Shown: positions 17,022 to 25,287 of the stretch, one piece after another
How positions within the stretch are numbered: the first letter of the stretch is position 1
Layout of the letters: each line of letters begins with the position of its first letter
NCBI GenBank assembly: GCA_035656655.1
Contig: DASRSE010000138.1
Coordinates: 1-31,527, forward strand
From: DASRSE01 sp035656655
Lineage (GTDB): Bacteria > Planctomycetota > Planctomycetia > Pirellulales > DASRSE01
Length of the DNA: 31,527 nt
Direction: 5' to 3'
Program-made: the position numbers and the translations under genes
The notes under the pieces: model-generated
What the model was told of the DNA's origin: nothing
What the model saw: the letters and a program-made list of their open reading frames with translations, nothing else
Database searches by the model: none

Positions 17022-17789
17022 CTACGATTCGGGCTTCCAGCGCCGCCCGGCGATTTGTGGTTCAAAATCCGGATGACCGCCGAGGCGCGCGATTTCTTTC
17101 ATGAACCGCAAGGTCAGTTCTTGCAGCACCCCGTCCTCACGCTCGCGCCCGTAGTATTCGCTCAGGTCGATTGCCGCGCCAATCACGACTCGCACTTTGG
17201 CCGGCATGATAAAGCAACCGAGCATCGTACCGTCGTACGGCGCGTTGTGAACAAAGACGGGCACGACCGGAACCCGCGATTTGAGCGCGACCAGCGCCGC
17301 CCCTGGCCGGCCGGGCAGGAGCACCTTGTCCGTGGTATTGATTGTCCCTTCGGGAAACATTCCGACGATCCCGCCGTTTTGCGTGTACCGCATGGCCATT
17401 TTGATGGCTGCCGTGTCGATGCCGCCGCGATTGGCGGGGATGCATTCGGCGAGGCGAAAAAACCAGCCGAGAAATGGCACCTTCCAATACTCGCTGGCGA
17501 TCATCCAGTGGACGACTCGATCGGCGGCGACCTGAATGAACGACGGGTCAATCGAGCTGCGATGGTTGCCGACGAGCACCGCCCCTTGTTGGCGCGAAAT
17601 CGGCAGCTTCCCCGTCACCCGAGTCCGCCACACCATCCGCGACATGAAGATGTGAAACAGGAAGAAGGGATATTGCAGGGGGGTGAAAGACGACCTCCGC
17701 CAAGCGAGGATGGCCCACGCGAACAATCCGAAGAGGAGGGCGGCGAGCACGACGCCAGCGAAGATATGGGTTCCTGTTTCGCCAAACAT
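17022..17789 (-). CDS. plsC: 1-Acyl-sn-glycerol-3-phosphate acyltransferase
   Basis: This membrane enzyme adds the second acyl chain in phosphatidic acid synthesis. The 255-residue product has an N-terminal membrane helix (about 9-30), the catalytic NHRSSID motif with H76 and D81, and FPEGT at 145-149, the phosphate-binding block. A further hydrophobic stretch (about 104-112) is family-typical. The frame is open upstream to 17948, but I prefer the ATG at 17789 because the added residues look non-native and a possible minus-strand -10 (TATAGT near 17838) lies between the two starts. Sequence alone does not settle acyl-chain or headgroup specificity, so other PlsC-family roles remain possible. 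Confidence 0.88.
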   Translation of the reverse strand: MFGETGTHIFAGVVLAALLFGLFAWAILAWRRSSFTPLQYPFFLFHIFMSRMVWRTRVTGKLPISRQQGAVLVGNHRSSIDPSFIQVAADRVVHWMIASEYWKVPFLGWFFRLAECIPANRGGIDTAAIKMAMRYTQNGGIVGMFPEGTINTTDKVLLPGRPGAALVALKSRVPVVPVFVHNAPYDGTMLGCFIMPAKVRVVIGAAIDLSEYYGREREDGVLQELTLRFMKEIARLGGHPDFEPQIAGRRWKPES

Positions 17790-18058
17790 GCCGGACTCGT
17801 TGCCACTTGGTGCTAGGATCGCTGCGGTTTCGCCACTATAAAGGAAAACAGCGCGTTTCGAAAGTCGCTCGCCGAATGCTGCCATGGCGAGGACTTGCCA
17901 CGATCTCGCGCTGAGGCCGCCGCCCCAACCGGCAGGTCCGAGAATCAACTTCGTCCGCGAGCCCCAGGCCCACTGCGAGCGGGTCGGAGCGGGTAGAAAA
18001 CGAAGTGAAGGTTTTTTCGGCCCTGCGGAAAGTCTCTTTTTTGCTGCTGAGGAAGTCT

Positions 18059-18373
18059 ATGTCACGCTGGATTGAAGCGGCCGCGGTTGCGGCTTGTCCG
18101 CCCGGAAAATCGCTCGAACTAGTCCTCGAAGATCGGATTATTGCGATCTTTCACGCCCCCGAAGGTTTCTACGCGCTCGATGGCATTTGTCCGCATCAAG
18201 GGGGACCGCTGGGCAAGGGAGTTTTGACCGGTTGCATCGTGACCTGTCCGTGGCATGGTTGGCAATTTGACGTGCGCACCGGCCAGCATCAAACGAGTCC
18301 GCGCCTCCAACAGCCATGCCTGCCGGTGAAGATCGAGAAGGAGACGATTTATGTCGATCTCGCGACCGCCTGA
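18059..18373 (+). CDS. Small Rieske [2Fe-2S] ferredoxin
   Basis: This 104-residue protein is a single Rieske domain. The cluster ligands are C44 and H46 (CPHQGG) and C63 and H66 (CPWHGW), with CPWHGWQFDVRTG typical of dioxygenase-type Rieske ferredoxins and of the NirD-like small subunits. No signal peptide or membrane anchor is visible, so it should work in the cytoplasm as an electron carrier or as a partner of an oxygenase or reductase; no such partner gene is adjacent. The start at 18059 is chosen over 18005 because GAGGAAG lies just upstream and the added residues look spurious. A strong GC hairpin follows the stop. Confidence 0.9.
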   Translation: MSRWIEAAAVAACPPGKSLELVLEDRIIAIFHAPEGFYALDGICPHQGGPLGKGVLTGCIVTCPWHGWQFDVRTGQHQTSPRLQQPCLPVKIEKETIYVDLATA

Positions 18374-18383
18374 CCGGCGAAGT

Positions 18384-18416
18384 ACGCCGCCGCGCCAGGG
18401 CGGCGCCGCGCGGCGT
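18384..18416 (+). terminator. GC-rich hairpin after the Rieske gene
   Basis: ACGCCGC (18384-18390) and GCGGCGT (18410-18416) form a perfect seven-pair outer stem, with further GC pairing possible in the 19-base interior. It begins 11 bases after the stop codon and lacks a U-tract. Confidence 0.4.
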
Positions 18417-18642
18417 AAACGCGTCAGCCGGAGTTTGCCGCGCTCGGCGAATCGCGACCTCTTTCGCTAAATCTCGAACCACGACCGGCCCTCCGCGCCG
18501 GCCATTGAATAGTTGACTTGGATGCTAGACGAGTCGAGTCGAAACGCGTACCATCGTGGGCAGGGCTGACGCGGGCGGCCGCTCCGCGAAATGCCTCTGC
18601 CGGCCGCGCCGGCGTCCGCTTGTTCAACGCCGGGTAGCATGC

Positions 18643-19596
18643 TTGATCCAATATCGTCCATTCCGAAATTCTGATCCTCCGCGCCTCGCCGAAATCTGGC
18701 GCAGCCGGACCGGAATGCGCGGCTTGATGCAGCCGATGTCGGCCTCCTTGTTCGACGCGCTGGTGCTGTCGAAGCCTTATTTCGATCGCGAAGGGCTGAT
18801 CGTCGCGGAAGAGGATGACCGCGCCGTCGGGTTCGTCCACGCGGGCTTTGGCGCGACCGAGGATGAGAGCGACCTAAGTCACGACCTCGGCGTCACTTGT
18901 TTGTTGCTGACCCATCCTCAGGCTCCGCAGCAAGTCGTCGGCCCGGAGTTGCTCCACCAGAGCGAAGCTTATCTGCGTGCCCACGGCGCAAAAGTTCTCT
19001 ATGCCGGCGGCATTCAGCCGCTGGTTCCGTTTTATTGGGGACTCTACGGCGGCAGCGAAATGCCCGGCATACTCGACTCGGATGCGGAAATGCAAGGTTT
19101 TTTTCTCGGCCACGGCTATCGCAAAATCGATCAGGTCACGATCTTCCATCGCGAGTTGGCCGGCTTTCGCCCGACCATCGACCGCCGGCAAATGCAGATC
19201 CGCCGTTCGACGCGGATCGAGGTGACGATCGACCCACCCGCAAAAACCTGGTGGGAGGCCTGTACGCAAGGGGCCATGAATCGGATTCTGTACGTGCTTC
19301 GACAAGGGGAGGCAATCGTGGCCCGGGCTCTGTTTTGGGACCTTCAGCCGCTGGCAACCGCTTGGGGGGTCAACGCGCAGGGGTTGATTCACGTGGAGGT
19401 GGCGCCGGAAAAGCGCAAACAAGGGCTGGCTGCCTATCTGATCGGCGAGGCGCTGCGCGAGATGCAGCAACAAGGCGTAACCTTGGTGGAAGCCCAAGCC
19501 ATGCAGCACAATCGTCCGGCGCTGGGCCTGTACCACCGCCTCGGCTTTACTCCCATCGATCAAGGCTCGGTTCTCCGCAAACAGCAAGACGACTGA
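18643..19596 (+). CDS. Double-domain GNAT acetyltransferase
   Basis: The 317-residue product holds two GNAT-like halves. The N-terminal half (about 1-170) has VGFVHAGFG but a degenerate acyl-CoA motif (QQVVGPELL instead of R-x2-G-x-G/A). The C-terminal half (about 190-310) is canonical: LIHVEVAPEKRKQGLAAYLI, where RKQGLA is the acetyl-CoA pyrophosphate loop, then NRPALGLYHRLGF. One active and one structural half, as in mycothiol synthase-like proteins, is therefore likely. The acceptor is unknown. The start is unsure: I use the TTG at 18643, giving MIQYRPFRN, because the open frame further upstream (from a GTG at 18556) looks non-coding. No clear Shine-Dalgarno sequence. Confidence 0.8.
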   Translation: MIQYRPFRNSDPPRLAEIWRSRTGMRGLMQPMSASLFDALVLSKPYFDREGLIVAEEDDRAVGFVHAGFGATEDESDLSHDLGVTCLLLTHPQAPQQVVGPELLHQSEAYLRAHGAKVLYAGGIQPLVPFYWGLYGGSEMPGILDSDAEMQGFFLGHGYRKIDQVTIFHRELAGFRPTIDRRQMQIRRSTRIEVTIDPPAKTWWEACTQGAMNRILYVLRQGEAIVARALFWDLQPLATAWGVNAQGLIHVEVAPEKRKQGLAAYLIGEALREMQQQGVTLVEAQAMQHNRPALGLYHRLGFTPIDQGSVLRKQQDD

Positions 19597-19652
19597 CTCG
19601 GCGGCAATCTTCGCTCCAACGGCTCCATTCTCCACTCGGCAGGTTTGAAAAG

Positions 19653-19680
19653 TTGCAACCGCCACAATGCGGGTTAGAAT
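19653..19680 (+). promoter_or_regulatory. Candidate promoter for the exported hydrolase
   Basis: TTGCAA (19653-19658, four of six) and TAGAAT (19675-19680, five of six) are separated by 16 bases. They lie about 90 bases upstream of the ATG at 19772. Confidence 0.4.
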
Positions 19681-19771
19681 GAGCGACGCCAACTCGGCAG
19701 CCGATTTTTGACCTGCCGTCTGGTTCTTTCGTTTTGCTTGGCACTCGGTCCAGCTTTGAGGAAATATCGCG

Positions 19772-20680
19772 ATGCGGCACATCTGGTTGTTCGCGCTGGC
19801 GGCTGGGATGGGAATATTGTCGAGCGGACCCATCTCGCGGGCTCGCGCTGCCGAGAGCCTACAGCTTCATCTGCGCTCGCGCGTGAAAGGGGCGGACGGC
19901 GCCGAATACACCGTCCGCAACGAAACGGTCGCTTGGCCGGCTCAGAAAACCGCGCTGATCCTCTGCGATATGTGGGACAATCATTGGTGCCAAGGCGCCG
20001 CGCGCCGCGTGGATGAGTTGGCCGGGCCGATGAATGAGATGGTGCATGCCGTGCGGAACAAAGGCGTCTTGATCATTCACGCGCCGAGCAGCGTGACGGA
20101 CTACTACAAAGACACTCCGCAACGCAAGCTCGCGCAGAACGCTCCCTTTGCGCCGACGCCGGTCCCCTTATCGGTGCTCGAGCGCTGGGGGACTTGCTGG
20201 TGTTGGCCCGACGGCAAGAAAGAAGGCGTGCTGCCGATCGACGACTCCGACATGGGGTGCGATTGCGCGCAGAAATGCACGATCCGCGAAGCTTGGACGC
20301 GTGAGAATGCAAAGCTCGAAGTCGCCAAGGACGATGCGATCAGCGACAACGCCCAAGAAATTTGGAATCTCCTCGCCCAGCGGAAGATCGACCGCATTTT
20401 GATCTGCGGCGTCCATTTGAATATGTGCGTGCTTGGCCGGCCGTTTGGCATCCGCCAAATGACCACGCTCGGCAAGCAGGTCGCGCTGATTCGCGATCTG
20501 ACCGACACCATGTACAACCATGAGCGGCCGCCGGCGGTCAACCACTTCCAAGGAACCGAACTCGTCGTCGAGCACGTCGAAAAATATTGGTGTCCGACGC
20601 TGGTTAGCACCGACTTGACGGGCAAACCGGCCTTCCACTTTCGAGAAGCGCCGCAGCCAGCGACGAAAGCGAGCCCCTAG
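19772..20680 (+). CDS. Exported isochorismatase-fold cysteine hydrolase
   Basis: The 302-residue product has a signal peptide (hydrophobic core about 3-19, ARAAE around 24-28) and an isochorismatase-like domain. The catalytic triad candidates are D66 (LILCDMWDNHW) and C219 (ICGVHLNMCVLGRPFGIRQM), with the lysine probably between. The family hydrolyses amides such as nicotinamide or N-carbamoyl compounds; the substrate is unknown here. Unusually it is predicted to be exported and carries a cysteine-rich insert (C142, C144, C163, C165, C169) before the catalytic core, possibly for disulfides or metal. GAGGAA lies nine bases before the ATG. The gene ends inside a hairpin shared with the convergent isomerase gene. 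Confidence 0.88.
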   Translation: MRHIWLFALAAGMGILSSGPISRARAAESLQLHLRSRVKGADGAEYTVRNETVAWPAQKTALILCDMWDNHWCQGAARRVDELAGPMNEMVHAVRNKGVLIIHAPSSVTDYYKDTPQRKLAQNAPFAPTPVPLSVLERWGTCWCWPDGKKEGVLPIDDSDMGCDCAQKCTIREAWTRENAKLEVAKDDAISDNAQEIWNLLAQRKIDRILICGVHLNMCVLGRPFGIRQMTTLGKQVALIRDLTDTMYNHERPPAVNHFQGTELVVEHVEKYWCPTLVSTDLTGKPAFHFREAPQPATKASP

Positions 20681-20706
20681 CTTATTGAAGTATTCAACAG
20701 GCTAGG
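20676..20706. terminator. Bidirectional hairpin containing both convergent stop codons
   Basis: The arms 20676-20689 and 20693-20706 can pair at 13 of 14 positions (one G-U pair, one mismatch) around a three-base loop (GTA). The plus-strand TAG (20678-20680) lies in the left arm and the minus-strand TAG (20704-20702) in the right arm. It is the strongest hairpin seen in the window and is placed to end transcription from both sides. Confidence 0.65.
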
Positions 20707-21601
20707 AGCGTCCGGTCTCCGGCTGCCAATGCCGGGCCATCATCGCGCGGAGAAAGCGCACGCTGCCGCGCAGTTGTTCCATGCCGTCCATCCCGTCTTC
20801 GATGCTTATCCAGCCGTTGAATCCGACGCCGGCCAGCGTGGCAAAAATCGCGTCGTAATCGTTCATTCCCTGGCCAATCTCGCCGTGCGCCAGCCGCCGC
20901 GCGTAGCCCAGCGAGTCTTCCTCTTGGCGCAAGTCTTCGATCGTGCCGACCTTCAGATAACGGTCGCTGGCATGCATGGTAACGACGCGCTGTTTGACTC
21001 TCTCCAACAGCACCAGCGGATCTTCGCCTGCCAAAATCGTATTGCTCGGATCATAGTTGACGCCGAAGTTCGCGGCGTGAATCTCCGCGATCAGGTCGCA
21101 AAACACGTCGGACTTTTGGGCAAACTCGGGATGCTCCCAATAGCCGTCCTTGTAGTGGTTTTCCAGCGTGAGCGTGATTCCTCGTTCGGCCGCATAAGGC
21201 AAGCAAGCCAAGATGCAGTCGGCCGCGTAACGAATCCCCTCGAATCGCGAAACCTCGGGACGCCGCTGCCCTGACAGGACGCGGCAATAGCTGCCGCCAA
21301 GCGCCGCGGTCAGATCGATCCAATTTTTTTCCAGGGCGATTTGTGCTTGGCGAAAGGCGGCGCTGGGATGGGTGAAGTCGGGCGAACAGCACATCATCGG
21401 AATCGACAAGCCGTGGTCGGCGGCGCGGCGGCGCATCTCGGGCCAGCGCCGCGAGTCTTGCAAGTCCAAAAAGCCGCCATAGAACTCCAGCCCATCGACC
21501 GCCAGCGTCGCGGCCAAATCGATCCACTCGGCGAGCGACATGCTCCCGTCGACGCACAACGAATCGAGAAAGGCCTTCGGAAATGCAGCGAGCTTGGGCA
21601 T
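20702..21601 (-). CDS. Sugar phosphate isomerase/epimerase (xylose isomerase-like TIM barrel)
   Basis: The 299-residue product is a PF01261-type TIM barrel. The metal-binding set is visible: E147 (LTLENHY), D184 (VNYDPSNT), H210 (VTMHASD) and E268 (ISIEDGMDGM). Family members include L-ribulose-5-phosphate and tagatose epimerases, hydroxypyruvate isomerase and 3-keto-glycoside lyases, so the reaction cannot be named from sequence alone. It is the last gene of a minus-strand run, 24 bases after the MDR dehydrogenase, with the terminator hairpin at its stop. Context (glycoside hydrolase, dehydrogenase, HUMPS aldolase) points to catabolism of a released or oxidised sugar. No signal peptide. Confidence 0.85.
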   Translation of the reverse strand: MPKLAAFPKAFLDSLCVDGSMSLAEWIDLAATLAVDGLEFYGGFLDLQDSRRWPEMRRRAADHGLSIPMMCCSPDFTHPSAAFRQAQIALEKNWIDLTAALGGSYCRVLSGQRRPEVSRFEGIRYAADCILACLPYAAERGITLTLENHYKDGYWEHPEFAQKSDVFCDLIAEIHAANFGVNYDPSNTILAGEDPLVLLERVKQRVVTMHASDRYLKVGTIEDLRQEEDSLGYARRLAHGEIGQGMNDYDAIFATLAGVGFNGWISIEDGMDGMEQLRGSVRFLRAMMARHWQPETGRS

Positions 21602-21625
21602 GGATCGTCAATCAAAAAGTTCGGG

Positions 21626-22663
21626 CTAGCGCGGTTTGAGGACGGCTTTGCAAATTCGGCCGGAATGCATTTCCTCAAAGGCCGTCTGCCACTGGTCAAA
21701 CGTCCAAGTTCCGCCGATGATTTTGCTCACGTCGAGCGCGCCGGTCGAGAGCAGGCGAATCACGCGTTCCCAGATGGGCCAATTGTGGCTGAAGCTGCCG
21801 CGCAGCGTCAGGTTCTTTTGCACGAGCGGATCAAGCGAATGATTGAAGGGAGCGCGGCCCCAGCCGACTTTGCTGATCCAACCGCCGGGCCGCGCGATGT
21901 CGATCGCCGTCTGCAAAGTCGCCGAGATTCCCGCGGCATCGATGACCCCATCGACCCCCAGTCCATCGGCCGCTTTCGCCCAGTCTTGAATCCCTTCGAC
22001 GATGGTTTGACAGCCAAACGCGGCGGCAATTTTCAAGCGCTGCCGATCGCGCTCGATACCCACCACGGCGACTTCGGCGCCTTGCAATTTGGCCATCGCC
22101 CCACACAGCACTCCAATCGGGCCCGGACCCAGCACGGCGATCCGATCGCCCGGCTTGATCGAACCATTACCCACGACCGCGTTGTAAGCGACGCAACACG
22201 GTTCGGTGAGGCTCGCTCGTTCAAACGACAAATGATCGGGAATGGAATGCAAAATGCGCGACGGGACGCGGACGTAATTGGTCATCGCGCCATTGACGCC
22301 GTAGCCAAAACCTTTGCGGGTGGGGTCGAGATTGTACAACCCCGCCTTCGTCAGCGGATTGTTCGGATCGACGACGGCGGCCGTTTCGCTGACGGCCCGG
22401 TCTCCTTCGCGAAAGCCGCGCACGTTTTGGCCGAGTTCGACCACGACGCCAGTGAACTCATGCCCTAGCACGACCGGATAATTGACCGGCCAACTATGCT
22501 CCGCGGTCCATTGGTGCAAATCCGATCCGCAGACGCCGACCGCCGCCACCTCGAGCAGCACGTCGTCCGGTCCGATTGCGGGGCGCGGGATTTCGCGCAG
22601 CTCGACGCTGAACTTTTCCGGCGCGAAATTCACGACGCCGATTTGGGCTGGGGCAGCCGCCAT
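21626..22663 (-). CDS. Zinc-dependent MDR dehydrogenase (sorbitol/threonine dehydrogenase type) lacking structural-zinc cysteines
   Basis: The 345-residue product is a medium-chain dehydrogenase. The catalytic zinc site is intact: C45 (GVCGSD), H68-E69 (LGHEF) and E154 (TEPCCVAYNA). The Rossmann motif is GPGPIG (179-184). Where polyol dehydrogenases carry a four-cysteine structural zinc lobe (residues about 94-117), this protein has no cysteine at all but keeps the following RKGFGYGVNGAM block. It should oxidise a sugar alcohol or sugar acid, or reduce a keto sugar. Its ATG is one base after the stop of the HUMPS gene, with GGAG inside that gene's end, so the two are translationally coupled. 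Confidence 0.88.
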   Translation of the reverse strand: MAAAPAQIGVVNFAPEKFSVELREIPRPAIGPDDVLLEVAAVGVCGSDLHQWTAEHSWPVNYPVVLGHEFTGVVVELGQNVRGFREGDRAVSETAAVVDPNNPLTKAGLYNLDPTRKGFGYGVNGAMTNYVRVPSRILHSIPDHLSFERASLTEPCCVAYNAVVGNGSIKPGDRIAVLGPGPIGVLCGAMAKLQGAEVAVVGIERDRQRLKIAAAFGCQTIVEGIQDWAKAADGLGVDGVIDAAGISATLQTAIDIARPGGWISKVGWGRAPFNHSLDPLVQKNLTLRGSFSHNWPIWERVIRLLSTGALDVSKIIGGTWTFDQWQTAFEEMHSGRICKAVLKPR

Positions 22664-22664
22664 G

Positions 22665-23363
22665 CTACTTCTCCGCTTTCCGGAAAGAATGAACTCGCTC
22701 GCAGATCAGCCGGAGCGAAGACTCGAGATCGCCCGAGGCGGTCTTAAACGCGTCCGCGTCAATCGTTAAGGGGGCGCCCAGCACGACCAGCGGCGCGCCG
22801 TACTCGGGCGTTCGGACTGCTTGCTCCAAGCTTAAGCCGCCGACCGCTTGCACGGGAACTTGGACCGCCGCGACAACTTCGCGCAATTGATCGAGCGGGC
22901 TGGGCATGCGGCCTCCTTTCGCGGCGATGCCGCGCCGCTCATCATAGCCGATGTGATGAATGACGTAGTCGCAACCATGATCCGCGATTAGCCGCGCGCC
23001 GGCGATCATGTCTTCGCAGCCGAGATTATCGCCCATCACTTGCACGCCAAAATCGCGCCCCGCTTGTACCACGCAGTCGAGCGTTTCCGCATGGGCGCGG
23101 GCCATCACGACGACGTGCGTCGCGCCGGCCCGGGCCATCATCTCGACCTCCAAATAGCCGCCGTCCATCGTTTTGAGATCGGCGACAATCGGCGTGTTCG
23201 GAAAGCGCTCGCGCAGCGCGCGGACTCCGTTCATCCCTTCGGCAATGATCAGCGGCGTTCCGGCCTCGAGCCAGTCGACCCCCGCCCGCAGGGCCATTTC
23301 GGCCGTGGCCAACGCTTCGGGAATGGTGATCAAATCCAAGGAAATCTGAACGATGGTATTCAT
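22665..23363 (-). CDS. HUMPS-family aldolase/decarboxylase, 3-hexulose-6-phosphate synthase-like
   Basis: The 232-residue product belongs to the OMP decarboxylase superfamily. The signature D-x-K-x2-D is D62-K64-D67 in ADLKTMDGG, with E33 on the preceding strand (WLEAGTPL) and a phosphate-binding VQAVGGLS near 190. The sequence ADLKTMD-G with EVEMMARAGA resembles hexulose-6-phosphate synthase of archaeal Fae-Hps fusions more than 3-keto-L-gulonate-6-phosphate decarboxylase. HPS joins formaldehyde and ribulose 5-phosphate, or does the reverse. No 6-phospho-3-hexuloisomerase is adjacent, so a sugar-acid decarboxylase role stays open. It is the first of three nearly contiguous minus-strand genes. 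No clear Shine-Dalgarno sequence. Confidence 0.85.
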   Translation of the reverse strand: MNTIVQISLDLITIPEALATAEMALRAGVDWLEAGTPLIIAEGMNGVRALRERFPNTPIVADLKTMDGGYLEVEMMARAGATHVVVMARAHAETLDCVVQAGRDFGVQVMGDNLGCEDMIAGARLIADHGCDYVIHHIGYDERRGIAAKGGRMPSPLDQLREVVAAVQVPVQAVGGLSLEQAVRTPEYGAPLVVLGAPLTIDADAFKTASGDLESSLRLICERVHSFRKAEK

Positions 23364-23454
23364 GCGGCGAAGAGCACGAGTTGCGAACGAGGAAAAGTAT
23401 TGAAGTCATTTACAACGGCGCCGCGCGGTCGCCATTTGAACCATGCATCAACTG

Positions 23455-25287
23455 CTATTTGAATTTCTCGGTGCTGACTTCGAGCTTTCCCAACACGAAG
23501 GGAACCGATTGCTCCGGCCGGAGCGTGAGATCGTGTCCCCACATTTTTGCGAAGCAAGCGTCGGAGACGTGCCAGATGTAGGATTGCCAAGCGGAGTCAC
23601 TGGTCGTCCCGAACCATTGTCCCACGTTGGCATACGCATTCTTGCCGCCGCTGTCGGCGACCTCGTACAAAAGGTTCATGCCGACATTGCCTTGCGCAAT
23701 CCGGCGGACGGTCGCGCGGACATAATAATCTCGGTGCGCCAGATTCGCGAACGAAGGATGGACGTAAAAGCTGAGCGGATGGCCGATGTCGCCTGGCAGC
23801 AGGACGCCCGAGGAACCATCGGCAAACGTGACGGTGGGGCTGGCGACGCGGCCGGTAGGAAAAACGCCTGCGCACGGATGCGGTTGGCCTGGCAGATAGC
23901 GGACCGTCTTGGCGGCGGAAAAATCGCCTCCCCACGGAAAGTTTTTGGACTCGTTCGCGCGCGCTTGCTGAACAAGCTCCGCGGAAAGCCGATTGACCAA
24001 GATCGGCGCATCGGTCAAGCCGCCTTTAAGGTCCGCGAGTTCGGCGCCGGTTGCGGCGGTTTGGATTTGCATTGGCGCAGCAAACGTCACTGTTTTGTCG
24101 GTCAGTCCCTTGGGCATCCAAGCCACCAGCACCGGCCCGTGCGGGCCTTCAAAAGCAAAGCCATAGCCGCGACCCTCTTGGCCCAAAGCCAGCCAGCCGA
24201 GATAGCGTGGCTTTTCGCCGAGCGCTCCCACGAGCGTCTGCAAGGCTCGATATGCCGCCCGCTCGTTTCCTTTCGCGTCGAGCAGACCAAAGCCTTGATC
24301 TTCGCCGACTCCGTCTTGCGCCTCGAACCATTGAATCCGCGCAAAGCCCTGGGCAATCCCCATTACGTACAGTTTGACAAATGCTTCGGCCGCGTCGCGT
24401 TCCGTCACCACGCGACCGGGAGTTTTGTCCAGCCGCGCGCCGATTTCCGTGATCCACAGCGGCGCGTCCGCTCGCTCGGGAGCGTTCTGCTTCAACACCG
24501 CGCGAAGTGAATGGCCCATCCACAGAAAAGGAATCTCGCCGTCCGCTTCGGCCAAACCATCCGCGATTTCATAAGGATGCACACACAGAAAATCAAAATG
24601 GTTCGCCTTGCCAGCTTTGGCCATCGCCAGAATCGCCTGGTCCAAATAGGCGGGGTCGAAGCTGGCCACCGTCATCCCGACCTGAGCTTGCGGGTCGGCC
24701 TGTTTGGCGGCAGTGTAGGTTGCGGCGGCGAGTTTCGCGTAATCCGCCGTCGAGTTGTGGCCATCGTTGAAGCCGCCGTTTCCTTCGTTCCACACCTCCC
24801 AATCGCGAATCTGCCGATGATAGCGCTCGACCGACTTGCTCACGTAGCTCGACCAGTCCTCGAGGTTTTGCATCGGAAACGCGTGCACCGACTTGGTGCC
24901 CGGCGGCGAACCCATCAGAATCGCATTGATCTCCAAATGATTGTCGGCGGCCGATTTGACGAGCAGGTCGCTGGCCGACCAGTTCCAAACCCCTGTTGCC
25001 GTTTCAATTCCGCGCCATTCCGGAAAGAGGCGGACCGAGGTAATGCCGGCTGCCGCCATTTTGGGAAACCACTGCTGGTGCGTCTTAAACGCGCTCGAAG
25101 ATGAACTCACTCCCCACGGCCCAGGCGGCGAATAGCCGGCCGCGGACGGGGTCGCGGCGACCGCACGCATATTCGCGATCACCATCATCATGGAGAACAA
25201 ACCGAGCGCGGCGGACCGGAGCTGGCGGCCGAATCGTGGCCGTACGGCCGCTAACCAAGCGCGAGGCAAAACAAGCTGCGTTAACAT
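23455..25287 (-). CDS. Secreted clan-A glycoside hydrolase (GH39/GH5-like)
   Basis: The 610-residue product has a long n-region and a hydrophobic signal (about 26-45, ending AVAA). A TIM-barrel glycosidase domain follows (about 55-330): acid/base E168 in WEVWNEGN and nucleophile E281 in WITEIGA, the spacing expected of clan A. The remaining half, with many aromatic residues and a DGSSGVLLPGD segment, looks like beta-sandwich accessory domains, possibly sugar-binding. It most likely cuts plant or algal polysaccharides outside the cell; the sugar specificity is not readable. I use the ATG at 25287, not 25377, because the signal peptide then starts cleanly. It is 91 bases upstream of the HUMPS gene on the same strand. 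Confidence 0.85.
   Translation of the reverse strand: MLTQLVLPRAWLAAVRPRFGRQLRSAALGLFSMMMVIANMRAVAATPSAAGYSPPGPWGVSSSSSAFKTHQQWFPKMAAAGITSVRLFPEWRGIETATGVWNWSASDLLVKSAADNHLEINAILMGSPPGTKSVHAFPMQNLEDWSSYVSKSVERYHRQIRDWEVWNEGNGGFNDGHNSTADYAKLAAATYTAAKQADPQAQVGMTVASFDPAYLDQAILAMAKAGKANHFDFLCVHPYEIADGLAEADGEIPFLWMGHSLRAVLKQNAPERADAPLWITEIGARLDKTPGRVVTERDAAEAFVKLYVMGIAQGFARIQWFEAQDGVGEDQGFGLLDAKGNERAAYRALQTLVGALGEKPRYLGWLALGQEGRGYGFAFEGPHGPVLVAWMPKGLTDKTVTFAAPMQIQTAATGAELADLKGGLTDAPILVNRLSAELVQQARANESKNFPWGGDFSAAKTVRYLPGQPHPCAGVFPTGRVASPTVTFADGSSGVLLPGDIGHPLSFYVHPSFANLAHRDYYVRATVRRIAQGNVGMNLLYEVADSGGKNAYANVGQWFGTTSDSAWQSYIWHVSDACFAKMWGHDLTLRPEQSVPFVLGKLEVSTEKFK

Noticed and set aside
21341..22468. 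375-codon plus-strand frame across the isomerase and dehydrogenase genes
   Set aside because: It overlaps two well-supported minus-strand genes and has no recognisable domain.
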